Positions 9,630 to 18,069 of a stretch of DNA of 64,000 nucleotides are shown piece after piece. Origin of the DNA: Streptomyces sp. NBC_01754 (GTDB lineage Bacteria > Actinomycetota > Actinomycetes > Streptomycetales > Streptomycetaceae); assembly GCF_035918015.1 (NCBI RefSeq), contig NZ_CP109132.1, positions 2,542,001 to 2,606,000 of the forward strand, in the 5' to 3' direction. Made by a program: the position numbers and the translations under genes. The first letter of the stretch is position 1; each line of letters opens with the position of its first letter. The notes under the pieces were generated by a model. The model did no database searches, was not told where the DNA came from, and was given only the letters and a program-made list of their open reading frames with translations.

Positions 9630-10093
9630 CGGGGAATGCAAACACATCCCACCGACTGCGACCAGCCGGTTTCGGAGAGGCCCGCAGCGACGGATCGCAG
9701 CGCTCGACGGCGCCCCCACGGCATCCCTGACCGCCCCTGACGTAGCGCAAGGCAGCTGCGTTCCGGACGTTCCCCGTGAACTGCAAAGGGCCGCGGGCAC
9801 TACGGGTTCCGTCGCGCCGGATCGGCGGCAGATACGGTACGCATGGCCAAGGGACTCGGCCTGATCACCTCCGGCCTTCTGAGCTGCTCGCCGAACTGAT
9901 GCCCGAGCCGATACGGCGTCAGGCGTGCGACGACTTCGCTCGAATCCCCCTTGCAACAGCCCCGCTCAACTGACCATGGAAATCGCGGGCGAACAGCCGA
10001 ACTGATCATCGATCCAAGTCCAATGACGAATCGATGCCGGCATTCAAGAGCCTGCATGGTGAAGGCTGTCCTCGCCCTTCACCATGCATCAAC
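9630..10093. other. intergenic region upstream of the hydrolase/FG-GAP gene
   Basis: This stretch separates divergent genes. One plus-strand frame ends in SELLAELMPEPIRRQACDDF (about 9885-9945) and has some coding character, but no start, family match or ribosome-binding site supports a gene. No clear promoter motif is visible. Confidence 0.4.
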
Positions 10094-11914
10094 ATGCGGT
10101 TGGAAATCGCTCAGGGAAGGGATTACGGTGAACGCTCTATCTTTGGCGAAGGGATCGATATTGTGGGGGACAGCCGACTGGGACTCGTGATGGTCCACGG
10201 GCTGATGTCCGGGCCGAAGGCATGGGAGCCGTTGCGCGAACTAATCGCCGCGGACCGGGGTCTCGGATTCGTCGAACCGCTGACGTTCGAGTACGCGACC
10301 GGGCTACTGTCGGTCCATCCGTTGCAGGTATTCCCCTCGATCGATACGGTCGCCGACAGCCTCAAGGAGTACCTGGCCACGGAAGCCGGTGCGTTCGACC
10401 AGCTGCTGCTGGTCACCCACAGTCAGGGCGGACTGGTGGCCCAGCGCTATCTGGCCCGCATGCTCCACGACGGCAGGGGTGGCGAACTCGCCCGGATCCA
10501 GCGCCTGGTCATGCTTGCATGTCCTAGCAACGGCTCCGAATTGCTGCTCTCCTTGCGGCGGCGTGTATTAGGCGGGCGCCATCCGCAAGAGGGAGATCTC
10601 CGCCCGCTGAACGACCAGGTCAACGCGACCCTGCGCACGATCGTGCGTGATGTCGTGCACGCCACCGCGGTCACCGACCGAACCTGTCCCATTCCGGTGT
10701 CGGTGTACGCGGGTGAGAGCGATGGCGTGGTGTCCCGCGCCTCGGCACAGTCCGTCTTCCCCGACAGTTCCGCCCTGCCGGGCGACCACTCCGGCATCCT
10801 CAAGGCCGATTCGCCCCAGCACCGGACGTTCACCGCTCTTCGCCGTCTCATCCTCGCCACGCGCAGCGAACCGTACGTACCCGTGCCGGAACCGGAGGCG
10901 AGGCCCGACTCGGCGGGGCTCATCACACTTGCCCCAGCCGCGGAAGAGCGTCCCGGGAAGCGGCGGGGCCGGGCGACCGCGATCGCCTCGGTCGCCGCTT
11001 TGGCGGCTATCGCCTCGGTCCTGCGTTTCGCCCCGATGCCCTGGGAATCGAGCACCGATTCGAACGCCTCGAACCCGGCGCAGACCGACCCCAAACCGCT
11101 CGATGAGCTTTCAGACACAGAAAGGGTATTCATCTTCGGTATCGATAAAAACCCCAGAGCTGAATACGTGAGGGTTTACGACGACCAGACTTTTGATTTC
11201 TGGTGGAACGTCAAATTCGATCAGGACGGACTTCTGCACAACGATGGCCGCGGGAAGAACTCGTACAAGCCTGCGTCCGGCTCGAAGGGTGCTGCGTTAC
11301 GCTTTGGCAACATCGACGGTGACGGTCGGCCCGACTGCATCGTGGTCGACAAGGCCGGCGGGGTGACCGTCCACACCTGGATCGAAAATAACTCCAGCGG
11401 CACCCGTATGTGCATGGAAGAGTACACCGGCGACTCCGACGTCACCCCGGGCGATCATCTTGACAATGTAAAAGACATCAAGGAGATCCAGTTCGCCGAC
11501 ATCGATGGAGACGGGCTCGCCGACTACCTGCGGATCGAACCGGACGGCAGGGTGACCGTCTGGTACAACTGGAGCACGGGCAAGTACAGTCAAACGCAGG
11601 TGAGATGGTCTCCTCCCGAAGAGATCAGCCAACCCATTTCTCGAGAGGGTGAACTAAGGTTTGCCGATATCAACGGAGACGGATTCGGCGACAAGATTCT
11701 CATCACTCCCGAGGGTGGAGCTCTGGCGTGGAAAGCCAAAAGCGCCGGGACATTCGCCAAAGACACCTCTGAGATCATGAAGGACACCGGGATCCCTCCG
11801 GAGGAAATTCAGTTCGCCGACATCGACGGAGACGGGTATGCCGACTTCCTGCACGTCGACAAGAGGGGCAAGGTCCGCTCCCTCTGTGACCTCACCCCTG
11901 GCAACAAGTGCTGA
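10094..11914 (+). CDS. alpha/beta-hydrolase (lipase/PGAP1-like) fused to a transmembrane helix and FG-GAP/VCBS repeats
   Basis: From the ATG at 10094 the protein has 606 residues; an ATG at 10034 is also in frame and neither start has a good ribosome-binding site. The N-terminal half is an alpha/beta hydrolase: LGLVMVHGLMSGPKAWEPL (oxyanion region), THSQGG with nucleophile Ser near 110, then SDGVV (Asp) and PGDHSGI (His). A hydrophobic helix (AIASVAALAAIASVL, about 295-310) follows. The C-terminal third holds four FG-GAP-like repeats with calcium-type loops (NIDGDGRPD, DIDGDGLAD, DINGDGFGD, DIDGDGYAD). Codons 10568-10570 and 11297-11299 are TTA, which in Streptomyces implies dependence on the bldA tRNA. 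Base use around 11130-11230 is less GC-rich than neighbouring genes, suggesting acquisition. The substrate is unknown. Confidence 0.82.
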   Translation: MRLEIAQGRDYGERSIFGEGIDIVGDSRLGLVMVHGLMSGPKAWEPLRELIAADRGLGFVEPLTFEYATGLLSVHPLQVFPSIDTVADSLKEYLATEAGAFDQLLLVTHSQGGLVAQRYLARMLHDGRGGELARIQRLVMLACPSNGSELLLSLRRRVLGGRHPQEGDLRPLNDQVNATLRTIVRDVVHATAVTDRTCPIPVSVYAGESDGVVSRASAQSVFPDSSALPGDHSGILKADSPQHRTFTALRRLILATRSEPYVPVPEPEARPDSAGLITLAPAAEERPGKRRGRATAIASVAALAAIASVLRFAPMPWESSTDSNASNPAQTDPKPLDELSDTERVFIFGIDKNPRAEYVRVYDDQTFDFWWNVKFDQDGLLHNDGRGKNSYKPASGSKGAALRFGNIDGDGRPDCIVVDKAGGVTVHTWIENNSSGTRMCMEEYTGDSDVTPGDHLDNVKDIKEIQFADIDGDGLADYLRIEPDGRVTVWYNWSTGKYSQTQVRWSPPEEISQPISREGELRFADINGDGFGDKILITPEGGALAWKAKSAGTFAKDTSEIMKDTGIPPEEIQFADIDGDGYADFLHVDKRGKVRSLCDLTPGNKC

Positions 11915-12048
11915 ACGTGTTACGGCGCGATGCCGCGGGACAGCACCCTGACCGCGCAGCAGCGGGTGGCGGACTGGGGGCTGTCCGGCGGGTCGCGCAA
12001 CAGGGGTTCGTGGATGCGGAGTCGTCCGCCCCCGCTCTGCGGCAGACG

Positions 12049-12822
12049 TCAACCGGCCGTCCACCCTCCGTCCACGGCCAGTGCCGACCCCGTCGCGAAG
12101 GAAGCTCGGTTGCTGCACAACCACAGGGCCGCCTGGGCGATCTCGATGGGGTCCGCCATGCGTTTCTGCATCTGGCGGGCGACGAAGGCGGTCCCCAGAT
12201 GGGGGTAGGCCTCCACCGCCTGGTCGATCATGTCCGTGCGGGTGGTGCCGACGACGAGCGTGTTGATGCGAATACCGTGTGGCGCGTACTCGGCCGCCGC
12301 GGCCCTGGTCATGCCGAGCACCGCGTGCTTGGCGGCGACGTAGGGCACGGGAGCTCCGGTGGCCCCCATGGCCGCGGTACTGGACGTGTTGACGATCGCG
12401 CCGGCCCCCGCTTGGAGCATCACCGGGATCTGGGCGCGCAGGCAGTTCCAGGTGCCGTTGACGTTGACGGCCATCGTGCGGTCGAAGACGGTCTGGTCGA
12501 GCTCATGTAACAAGGACAGGTCCTCGCCGGCGAAGCCCGCGTTGTTGAACGCCGCGTCCAGAGTGCCGAAATGCTCCCGGGCCGCGTCCACGGCACGCTG
12601 TACGTCCTCGGCGACCGAGACATCACCCGCGCTGATCTCCGCCCTACCGCCCGAATCACGTATTTCCCGGGCCAGTTGATTCAGTTCGTCCTCGCGCCGG
12701 GCCATCAGGAGAACAGCCGCTCCCTCGGCGGCGAACAGACGAGCGGCCGCCTCTCCGATACCGCTCGACGCTCCTGTGATCATGGCCGTCTTGCCGGCCA
12801 GCATTCCATTCGTCTCGCTCAT
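12049..12822 (-). CDS. short-chain dehydrogenase/reductase
   Basis: The protein has 257 residues from the ATG at 12822, with AGGGGG about 13 bases upstream. It is a classical SDR: TGASSGIGEA at the N-terminus binds the dinucleotide, then NNAG near 90, the catalytic Ser in NTSSTAA near 140 and YVAAK near 155. Arg residues after the first beta strand (LMARREDEL) favour NADP(H). The C-terminus ends in the usual SALAVDGGWTAG. Such proteins oxidise or reduce alcohols or ketones; the substrate cannot be inferred, and no partner gene lies next to it. Confidence 0.9.
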   Translation of the reverse strand: MSETNGMLAGKTAMITGASSGIGEAAARLFAAEGAAVLLMARREDELNQLAREIRDSGGRAEISAGDVSVAEDVQRAVDAAREHFGTLDAAFNNAGFAGEDLSLLHELDQTVFDRTMAVNVNGTWNCLRAQIPVMLQAGAGAIVNTSSTAAMGATGAPVPYVAAKHAVLGMTRAAAAEYAPHGIRINTLVVGTTRTDMIDQAVEAYPHLGTAFVARQMQKRMADPIEIAQAALWLCSNRASFATGSALAVDGGWTAG

Positions 12823-13041
12823 GCGGCGAGTAAACCCCCTGAGGCCCTGGCACATGCACGCCTTTCATACTCCGGCCGAACTTCCGCGTCGGCACCGGTC
12901 AACCGCTTGAGCGTCGCCGTTCGGGAGTCGTCGCCAGGAACGGCTCCTGGTCTCCACGTCCATGACCTTGCGTTCGGCCAGGGCTGACTGCGTTACGCCA
13001 CGGGGACGGAACGGCCCGACGCTCGACCCCCGATGCTCGGC

Positions 13042-13083
13042 CCCCGACGCTCGGGTCCCGACCCCCGGACCCGAGCGTCGGGG
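13042..13083. repeat. perfect 17-bp inverted repeat
   Basis: The arm 13042-13058 (CCCCGACGCTCGGGTCC) is exactly complementary to 13067-13083 around an 8-nt loop. It lies between divergent genes (SDR and winged-helix protein), so it is not placed to terminate either. It is part of a 600-bp intergenic stretch (12823-13428) without a recognisable gene. Confidence 0.75.
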
Positions 13084-13120
13084 CCCGCCGGTTCACTCGT
13101 CCGTGGGTACAGGACGGCAC

Positions 13121-13206
13121 CGACCCGAGTCCCGAGCTTCGAGCCACGAGCTTCGGGATCCGAAACCCGAAACCGAGACACGAGACCCGAGACCCGAGAT
13201 TCGAGC
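13121..13206. repeat. degenerate tandem repeats of an (A)CCCGAG-type core
   Basis: About 85 bp consist of loosely repeated GACCCGAG / GAGCTTCGAG / CCGAAACC words, including two exact GAGACCCGA copies. The composition is unlike normal intergenic sequence. No array regularity or spacers are present. Confidence 0.55.
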
Positions 13207-13357
13207 CCTGTTGATATCCGGCGGGTAAAGCAGGGGTTTTACGGAGGGTTCGGGAAAACCCACCCGCCCTCCCACCCCGTCACGGCCAGCAAGTATGACT
13301 AATCGTGACCGGCTTGCGGCGCAGAGTGGCGACTGCTTACGGTGCCCCCAACGAAAC

Positions 13358-13393
13358 GACCCCGACCTGGTGTTGGAAGCACCGGCCGGGGTC
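13358..13393 (+). promoter_or_regulatory. conserved-looking leader hairpin upstream of the winged-helix gene
   Basis: GACCCCG (13358-13364) pairs with CGGGGTC (13387-13393), and the inner CTGGTG pairs with CACCGG with one G-U. It lies 35 bp before the GTG of the next gene. I recall similar leader sequences in front of homologous Streptomyces genes, so it may be an RNA or operator element. No T-run follows, so termination is unlikely. Confidence 0.5.
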
Positions 13394-13428
13394 TCACCCC
13401 AAGATCGACACCGTAGAAAGACGATCTC

Positions 13429-14622
13429 GTGGCTACCCAGCAGATTAGCTCCGTCCTGCGCGCCCCCGCACCCGCCTCCCGCCCGTACCGCAAGGCCCCC
13501 CATGGTTACGGCAAGCGCTCGGCACCCGAGCAACGTCCGCCCGGCCCGGCGGACTTCGCGTCGCTGCCCACGAGGGAGCGGTACATCGCCGGATACATCG
13601 ACCATCTCCCCGACGGCGCGGCCATGGACATCAAGTCGCTCGCCAAGGACCTTCCCCTGTACGGCCAGAAGGCCGTCGGCACCGCTCTGCGCACTCTCGC
13701 CGTCGCCGGGCACCTCCGCCACGTCCGCGGCCCAGCCGCCTCTCCGGGCGAGAACCGCTGGGTCACCCGCACCTACTGGTCCCGCACCGCCCGCGACAAC
13801 GAGTGGTGGGCCGCTCACCTCGTGACCGCGCCCACACCCGCCGCCCCGGCGCCCCGCCCCGTCACCGAAACGCCCTACGCCCCCGTCGCCACCCCCACCC
13901 CCACTCTCATCCCGAAGGCGCCCGCCGCCGCCCCAGTCGCCGTCCCGACCCCGGACGACGCCTCCGCCGGAGACGCGGCCACCAACGCCACAGGAAGCGC
14001 AGTTGACAGCGCCTCCGACAGCCCGAGCGTCCGCACGTACCACCGCGCGGACAGCCACACGGCCGCGCGCACGGCAGAGCCGACCGCCACCACTCCGTCC
14101 GTGCCACCCGCCGCGCCCAGCCTCGTCCCCACGCACTCGCCCCACCCGTCCCCCGCGTACATCGCCCTCGCACGCCTGGGCAGGGTCGATCCACGGCTGG
14201 CTCTCTCCGCCGCCGACTGCACCGTCCTGGAGCCGCTGGCCACCGCGTGGTTCGCCCGGGGGGTGGGCGCCGACCACCTCACCCACGCACTGACCTCCGG
14301 ACTCCCGCCGCAGGTCGGTTCCCCCGTGGGGCTCGTACGGCGGCGGCTCCTGGACAAGCTCCCGCCCGCCCTGCCCAGCACCCCCGCCCCGGCCTCCGCG
14401 CCCGGCGCTCCACCGCGCCGCCTGCTGGTCGAGTGCGTCGACTGCGGCCGCCCGGGGCCGCCCGAAGCGCTCCCGGACGGCCTGTGCCGTCCCTGCCGGG
14501 CCCCCGCCGCAAGCGGCGCCCCAGGCGCCGCCCAGACGGCATCCCCTGACGGCCCGCCCGCGCAACGCCGCCTCGCCGGCTACCTCGACGCCCTACGCGA
14601 CAAGCACGCCCTCCCCGCGTAG
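13429..14622 (+). CDS. winged-helix (MarR-like) protein with Pro/Ala linker and C-terminal zinc ribbon
   Basis: The protein has 397 residues from a GTG preceded by GAAAGACGATCTC. Residues about 38-110 form a helix-turn-helix-like block (LPTREERY-type start, then DIKSLAKDLPLYGQKAVG and TALRTLAVAGHLRHVRG). A long Pro/Ala/Thr-rich linker follows, then a second alpha-helical segment (about 240-300) and a C-terminal zinc ribbon CVDCGRPGPPEALPDG...CRPC (about 340-362). The family is often annotated as a MarR-like regulator in Streptomyces and is plausibly DNA-binding. Its targets are unknown, and the neighbours do not suggest a regulon. Confidence 0.7.
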   Translation: MATQQISSVLRAPAPASRPYRKAPHGYGKRSAPEQRPPGPADFASLPTRERYIAGYIDHLPDGAAMDIKSLAKDLPLYGQKAVGTALRTLAVAGHLRHVRGPAASPGENRWVTRTYWSRTARDNEWWAAHLVTAPTPAAPAPRPVTETPYAPVATPTPTLIPKAPAAAPVAVPTPDDASAGDAATNATGSAVDSASDSPSVRTYHRADSHTAARTAEPTATTPSVPPAAPSLVPTHSPHPSPAYIALARLGRVDPRLALSAADCTVLEPLATAWFARGVGADHLTHALTSGLPPQVGSPVGLVRRRLLDKLPPALPSTPAPASAPGAPPRRLLVECVDCGRPGPPEALPDGLCRPCRAPAASGAPGAAQTASPDGPPAQRRLAGYLDALRDKHALPA

Positions 14623-14814
14623 GACGCTCCTCCCGGACGGGGACGCTCCTCCCGGGCCGGGACGCCTTTCTACCGGACCACCGGAACGCCGCCCGGCGGG
14701 ATCCGACCCGACCGCTCGACGTCCCGCCTGGCCGGCTGCCCGGGATCACCGGCACCCCGGTGAGGTCACGGCGCGTCATGTGGGGCGGGAGGTCCGGATT
14801 TTCTGCGCGAGACC

Positions 14815-14843
14815 TTGACGTGACCCTGGCGAGATGGCTTTAT
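14815..14843 (+). promoter_or_regulatory. candidate sigma-70-type promoter of the mannanase gene
   Basis: TTGACG (14815-14820) and CTTTAT (14838-14843) are separated by 17 bp. The -10-like hexamer abuts the CebR-type operator, so repressor binding would cover the transcription start. Confidence 0.45.
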
Positions 14844-14856
14844 GGGAGCGCTCCCA
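14843..14856. promoter_or_regulatory. CebR-type operator (TGGGAGCGCTCCCA)
   Basis: The 14-bp perfect palindrome TGGGAGCGCTCCCA matches the CebR box that represses cellulose/cello-oligosaccharide genes in Streptomyces, with cellobiose or cellotriose as inducer. It lies 48 bp upstream of the chosen start of the GH5 gene. An ATG inside the palindrome flank is therefore not the real start. Confidence 0.88.
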
Positions 14857-14904
14857 TGCTCTGTTGATGCTCGATTTTCCCCGCGTCCACCCTCTGGAGT
14901 CGCA

Positions 14905-16632
14905 GTGAGAACAGCAACACGCACAGCGCCACGTCAAGCAATACACGAAGCAACACGTAGAGGAACGCGTACAGCGCGGACACAGCCCCTCACGCTCCTC
15001 CTGCGCGGGCTGGCCGCCCTCCTCGGGCTCGTCCTGGCCGGGGCCCTCGGCCCGGCCACCGCGCAGGCGGCCGACCATGCCCAGCGGACAGAGGCACAGG
15101 CCGCCGGCCTCCACATCAGCGACGGGCGCCTGCTCGAGGGCAACGGCAACGACTTCGTCATGCGCGGCGTCAACCACGCCCACGCCTGGTATCCGGGCGA
15201 GACACAGTCACTCGCCGACATCAAGGCGACCGGCGCCAACACGGTCCGGGTGGTCCTGTCCGACGGCTACCGGTGGAGCGAGAACAGCCCCGAGGACGTC
15301 GCCTCGGTCGTCGGTGACTGCAAGGCCAACCGGCTGATCTGCGTCCTGGAGGTGCACGACACCACCGGATACGGGGAGGATGCCGCCGCCGGGACGCTCG
15401 ACCACGCTGCCGACTACTGGATCGGCCTGAAGGACGTGCTCGACGGCGAAGAGGACTACGTCGTCATCAACATCGGCAACGAGCCCTGGGGCAACACCGA
15501 TCCGGCCGGCTGGACCGCGCCCACGAAGGCCGCGATCCAGAAGCTGCGCGCCGCCGGGTTCGCCCACACGATCATGGTGGACGCACCCAACTGGGGCCAG
15601 GACTGGGAGGGCGTCATGCGCGCCGACGCCCAGTCGGTGTACGGCGCCGACCCCACCGGAAACCTCATCTTCTCGGTCCACATGTACAGCGTCTACGACA
15701 CCGCCGGGAAGGTCACCGACTACCTCCACTCCTTCGTCGACGCCGGGCTTCCCCTGCTCATCGGCGAGTTCGGCGGTCCGGCCGACCAGTACGGCGACCC
15801 GGACGAGGACACCATGATGGCCACCGCCCAGGACCTGGGGCTCGGCTACATCGCCTGGTCCTGGAGCGGCAACACCGACCCGGTCCTCGACCTGGTCGTC
15901 GACTTCGACCCGACCCGGCTCAGCCCGTGGGGCGAGCGCGCCTTCAACGGTCCCGACGGCATCACCGAGACGTCCCACGAGGCCACGGTCTTCGGCGGCG
16001 GCACGGCTGACACCGAGGCCCCGACCGCGCCCGGCACCCCCACGGTCTCCGGGGTGACGGCCGGCTCCGCCACCCTCGGCTGGACCGCCGCGACGGACAA
16101 CGTGGGCGTCACCGCGTACGACGTGGTCCGCGTGGACGGCGGCACCGAGACGAAGGTCGCCTCCTCCGCGACCACCTCGGTCTCCGTGACCGGCCTGAGC
16201 GCCGACACCGCATACAGCTTCGCCGTCTACGCCCGCGACGCGGCCGGCAACCGTTCACCGCGCTCCGGCACGGTCTCCGTCACCACCGAGGAGGGCGGCA
16301 GCGCACCCGGCGGCACCTGCTCCGTCGGCTACCAGGTGATCGGTGAATGGCCGGGCGGCTTCCAGGGCGAGATCACCCTCCGCAACACCGGGCCCACCAC
16401 CATCGACGGCTGGACGCTGGACTTCGCCTTCGCGGGCGGCCAGACGATCACCAACATGTGGGGCGGCACTCCGGCCCAGAGCGGAGGCGTGGTGACCGTC
16501 ACCCCGGTCTCGTACACGTCCACCATTCCCGCGGGCGACTCGGTCACCGTCGGCTTCACGGGCGAACTGAGCGGTCCCAACCCCGCTCCGACCGCCTTCA
16601 CTCTCAACGGCGGCGCCTGCTCCACGATCTGA
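14905..16632 (+). CDS. secreted GH5 beta-mannanase/cellulase with FN3 and CBM2 modules
   Basis: The protein has 575 residues from the GTG at 14905, which has GGAG eight bases upstream and lies downstream of the operator. A long basic N-terminus and a hydrophobic stretch (LLLRGLAALLGLVLAGALG) ending in ATAQA form a signal peptide. The GH5 domain (about 50-350) has the acid/base Glu in INIGNEPWGN and the nucleophile Glu in LLIGEFGGP; VNHAHAWYPG is typical of GH5_8 mannanases. An FN3 module (about 375-455) and a C-terminal CBM2 (CSVGYQVIGEWPGGFQG to the final Cys, about 470-575) follow. It likely degrades mannan or other plant beta-glycan outside the cell and is CebR-controlled. Confidence 0.9.
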   Translation: MRTATRTAPRQAIHEATRRGTRTARTQPLTLLLRGLAALLGLVLAGALGPATAQAADHAQRTEAQAAGLHISDGRLLEGNGNDFVMRGVNHAHAWYPGETQSLADIKATGANTVRVVLSDGYRWSENSPEDVASVVGDCKANRLICVLEVHDTTGYGEDAAAGTLDHAADYWIGLKDVLDGEEDYVVINIGNEPWGNTDPAGWTAPTKAAIQKLRAAGFAHTIMVDAPNWGQDWEGVMRADAQSVYGADPTGNLIFSVHMYSVYDTAGKVTDYLHSFVDAGLPLLIGEFGGPADQYGDPDEDTMMATAQDLGLGYIAWSWSGNTDPVLDLVVDFDPTRLSPWGERAFNGPDGITETSHEATVFGGGTADTEAPTAPGTPTVSGVTAGSATLGWTAATDNVGVTAYDVVRVDGGTETKVASSATTSVSVTGLSADTAYSFAVYARDAAGNRSPRSGTVSVTTEEGGSAPGGTCSVGYQVIGEWPGGFQGEITLRNTGPTTIDGWTLDFAFAGGQTITNMWGGTPAQSGGVVTVTPVSYTSTIPAGDSVTVGFTGELSGPNPAPTAFTLNGGACSTI

Positions 16633-16820
16633 CCGGTCGCCCGAGGTCCGCGCCGGCCGGCAGAGGCGAAGCCCGCCCCGCACCCGCTTCCGCCGGCCGG
16701 CGTGTCCACGTGGCTACGTGCCCGGTGCCCACCCGTCCGTCCCCGTATTCTGTGCCCCCGTACCCCTGTGCCCCTGTGCTTGTCTCCGTCTCGCCATGCC
16801 GGTACGCGCCGGGGCGGGTG

Positions 16821-17378
16821 TCACTTCCGGATGAACCGCGTGAACGTGACACCGTTGGCGAACGCCGTGCGCTCGGCCACCTGGAACACGGTGGGGTCGA
16901 ACGCGCCGTCGAACACCGGGATTCCTGCACCCGCCACCACCGGATAGCTCTTGATCAGCAGTTCGTCGATCTCATGCAGCAGCGCACCGGCGAGCTTGCC
17001 TCCCCCGCACAGCCAGATGTCCTGGCCCTCCTCCCTCTTGAGTGCGCGGATGAACCCGAGCGGGTCCTCCCGCACCACGGTCACAGCCGGATTGATGTCG
17101 CCCTCCAGGGTGCTGGAGACCACGTACTGACGCAGATGCGCGTACGGATCGGTGATGCCCGCGTCCAGCGCGGGGCGGTAGGCGCCGAGTCCCATCACCA
17201 CGGAGCCGAAGGAGGAGTTGGGCGCGTCCGCGAGGCCGAGCGTCTTCCGGGCGACGGTCGGGACGGCCTCCGGATAGCGGCTGTTGTGCCAGGAGGAGTA
17301 GGCGGCGGCCTGCTCCTCGTCGCCCTGGGGGTAGAAATCGAACTCGCCGCCCGGCCCCGCGATGCGGCCGTCGATGGT
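16821..17378 (-). pseudogene. RibD-C/dihydrofolate-reductase-like gene lacking its N-terminus
   Basis: The minus-strand frame reads TIDGRIAGPGGEFDFYPQGD, then continues to GVTFTRFIRK, a near-complete RibD C-terminal/DHFR-like domain with the GGGKLAGALL nucleotide-binding segment. Immediately upstream of TIDG there is a TAA (17379-17381), and no start codon follows until GTG-GTG-ATG at about 17201-17210, deep inside the domain. About nine N-terminal residues (first beta strand and start) are missing. At the break, sequence from another gene begins. I call it a decayed gene; restart from the internal ATG would give only 126 residues without the cofactor strand. Confidence 0.8.
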
Positions 17379-17544
17379 TTACCACGAGGCCTCGGGCCTG
17401 CCCGGCGACGCCACCGCCGTCCGGCTGATGATCCTGACGCTGAACTGGCTCATCGTCGAACAACTCACCCTGCCCGAGGTCTTCTCGGAGGCCGAGCGCG
17501 ATCAGCTGGTGGCGGCCGCGGTGGAGCGCATCGTCACCCGGTGA
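17377..17544 (+). pseudogene. C-terminal fragment of a TetR-type regulator
   Basis: From the junction the plus-strand frame reads VYHEASGLPGDATAVRL and ends AERDQLVAAAVERIVTR, which resembles the last helices of a TetR-family repressor. No DNA-binding domain precedes it because the upstream sequence belongs to the opposite-strand reductase. It is therefore a remnant, apparently joined to the reductase by a rearrangement. The family call rests on a short fragment. Confidence 0.55.
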
Positions 17545-17766
17545 CGCACGACGGGGAGACAGGCAGGGAAACGGGGCGCAGCGTGCCCCCTGAGCGCTGG
17601 AGCGGACAGCGGGCTCGGCCTGAACGACCGGGCCCCCGGGATCGGCAACGTGGGCCAGCCGCACGTGATCGAGTCCCGACCGCCCAGGTATCAGGGCGAG
17701 TTGGGAGTAGTCATCGTACGCCCGTCCCGCCCCGAGAAGGACACCGTGCGCCCTTGTACTGCGCCG

Positions 17767-17961
17767 GTGACGAGCGACGACATCCAGCTCACCGTTCTGG
17801 GGTCCTCCATCCCGTACCCCGCCGTGGACAACCCGTGCTCCGGCTGTCTACTCTCCGGCGGCGGCTCACATGTGTGGGTGGACGGGGGCACCGGCACTCG
17901 GACCCGCCGCAACAGCATGGCGGGCTCAGGGGTGCGACGTCCTGCCGCCCGATCACGGTAG
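17767..17961 (+). pseudogene. N-terminal remnant of an MBL-fold metallohydrolase
   Basis: The frame reads DIQLTVLGSSIPYPAVDNPC, then SGGGSHVWVDGGTGT, which matches the first strands of the RNase Z-like MBL hydrolases (compare the intact gene at 46880-47632). After VDGGTGT the similarity is lost and a stop follows before any HxHxDH motif. It is a truncated, probably non-functional piece. Between the TetR fragment and this one (17545-17766) I see no gene. Confidence 0.6.
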
Positions 17962-18069
17962 TCGGTGGCCGACCGCCCGGCCGGGGGACCGGGGAAGACC
18001 GCCACACTCAGCACTGCGCCCTTCCGCCGAAGAACACGACGCCCGTCCCACCAGAGAAGAGGCAGAGCC

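Noticed and set aside
9776..9973. Plus-strand frame ending in an LMPEPIRRQ-type segment
   Set aside because: It has some coding character but no ribosome-binding site, family match or partner; it is not enough to call even a fragment.
13093..14565. Long minus-strand frame opposite the winged-helix gene
   Set aside because: It is a shadow of Pro/Ala-rich coding sequence, with Gly/Arg repeats and no start signal.
14842..14904. ATG at 14842 as start of the GH5 gene
   Set aside because: It overlaps the CebR palindrome and the -10 region; the GTG at 14905 has a ribosome-binding site and leads straight into a signal peptide.
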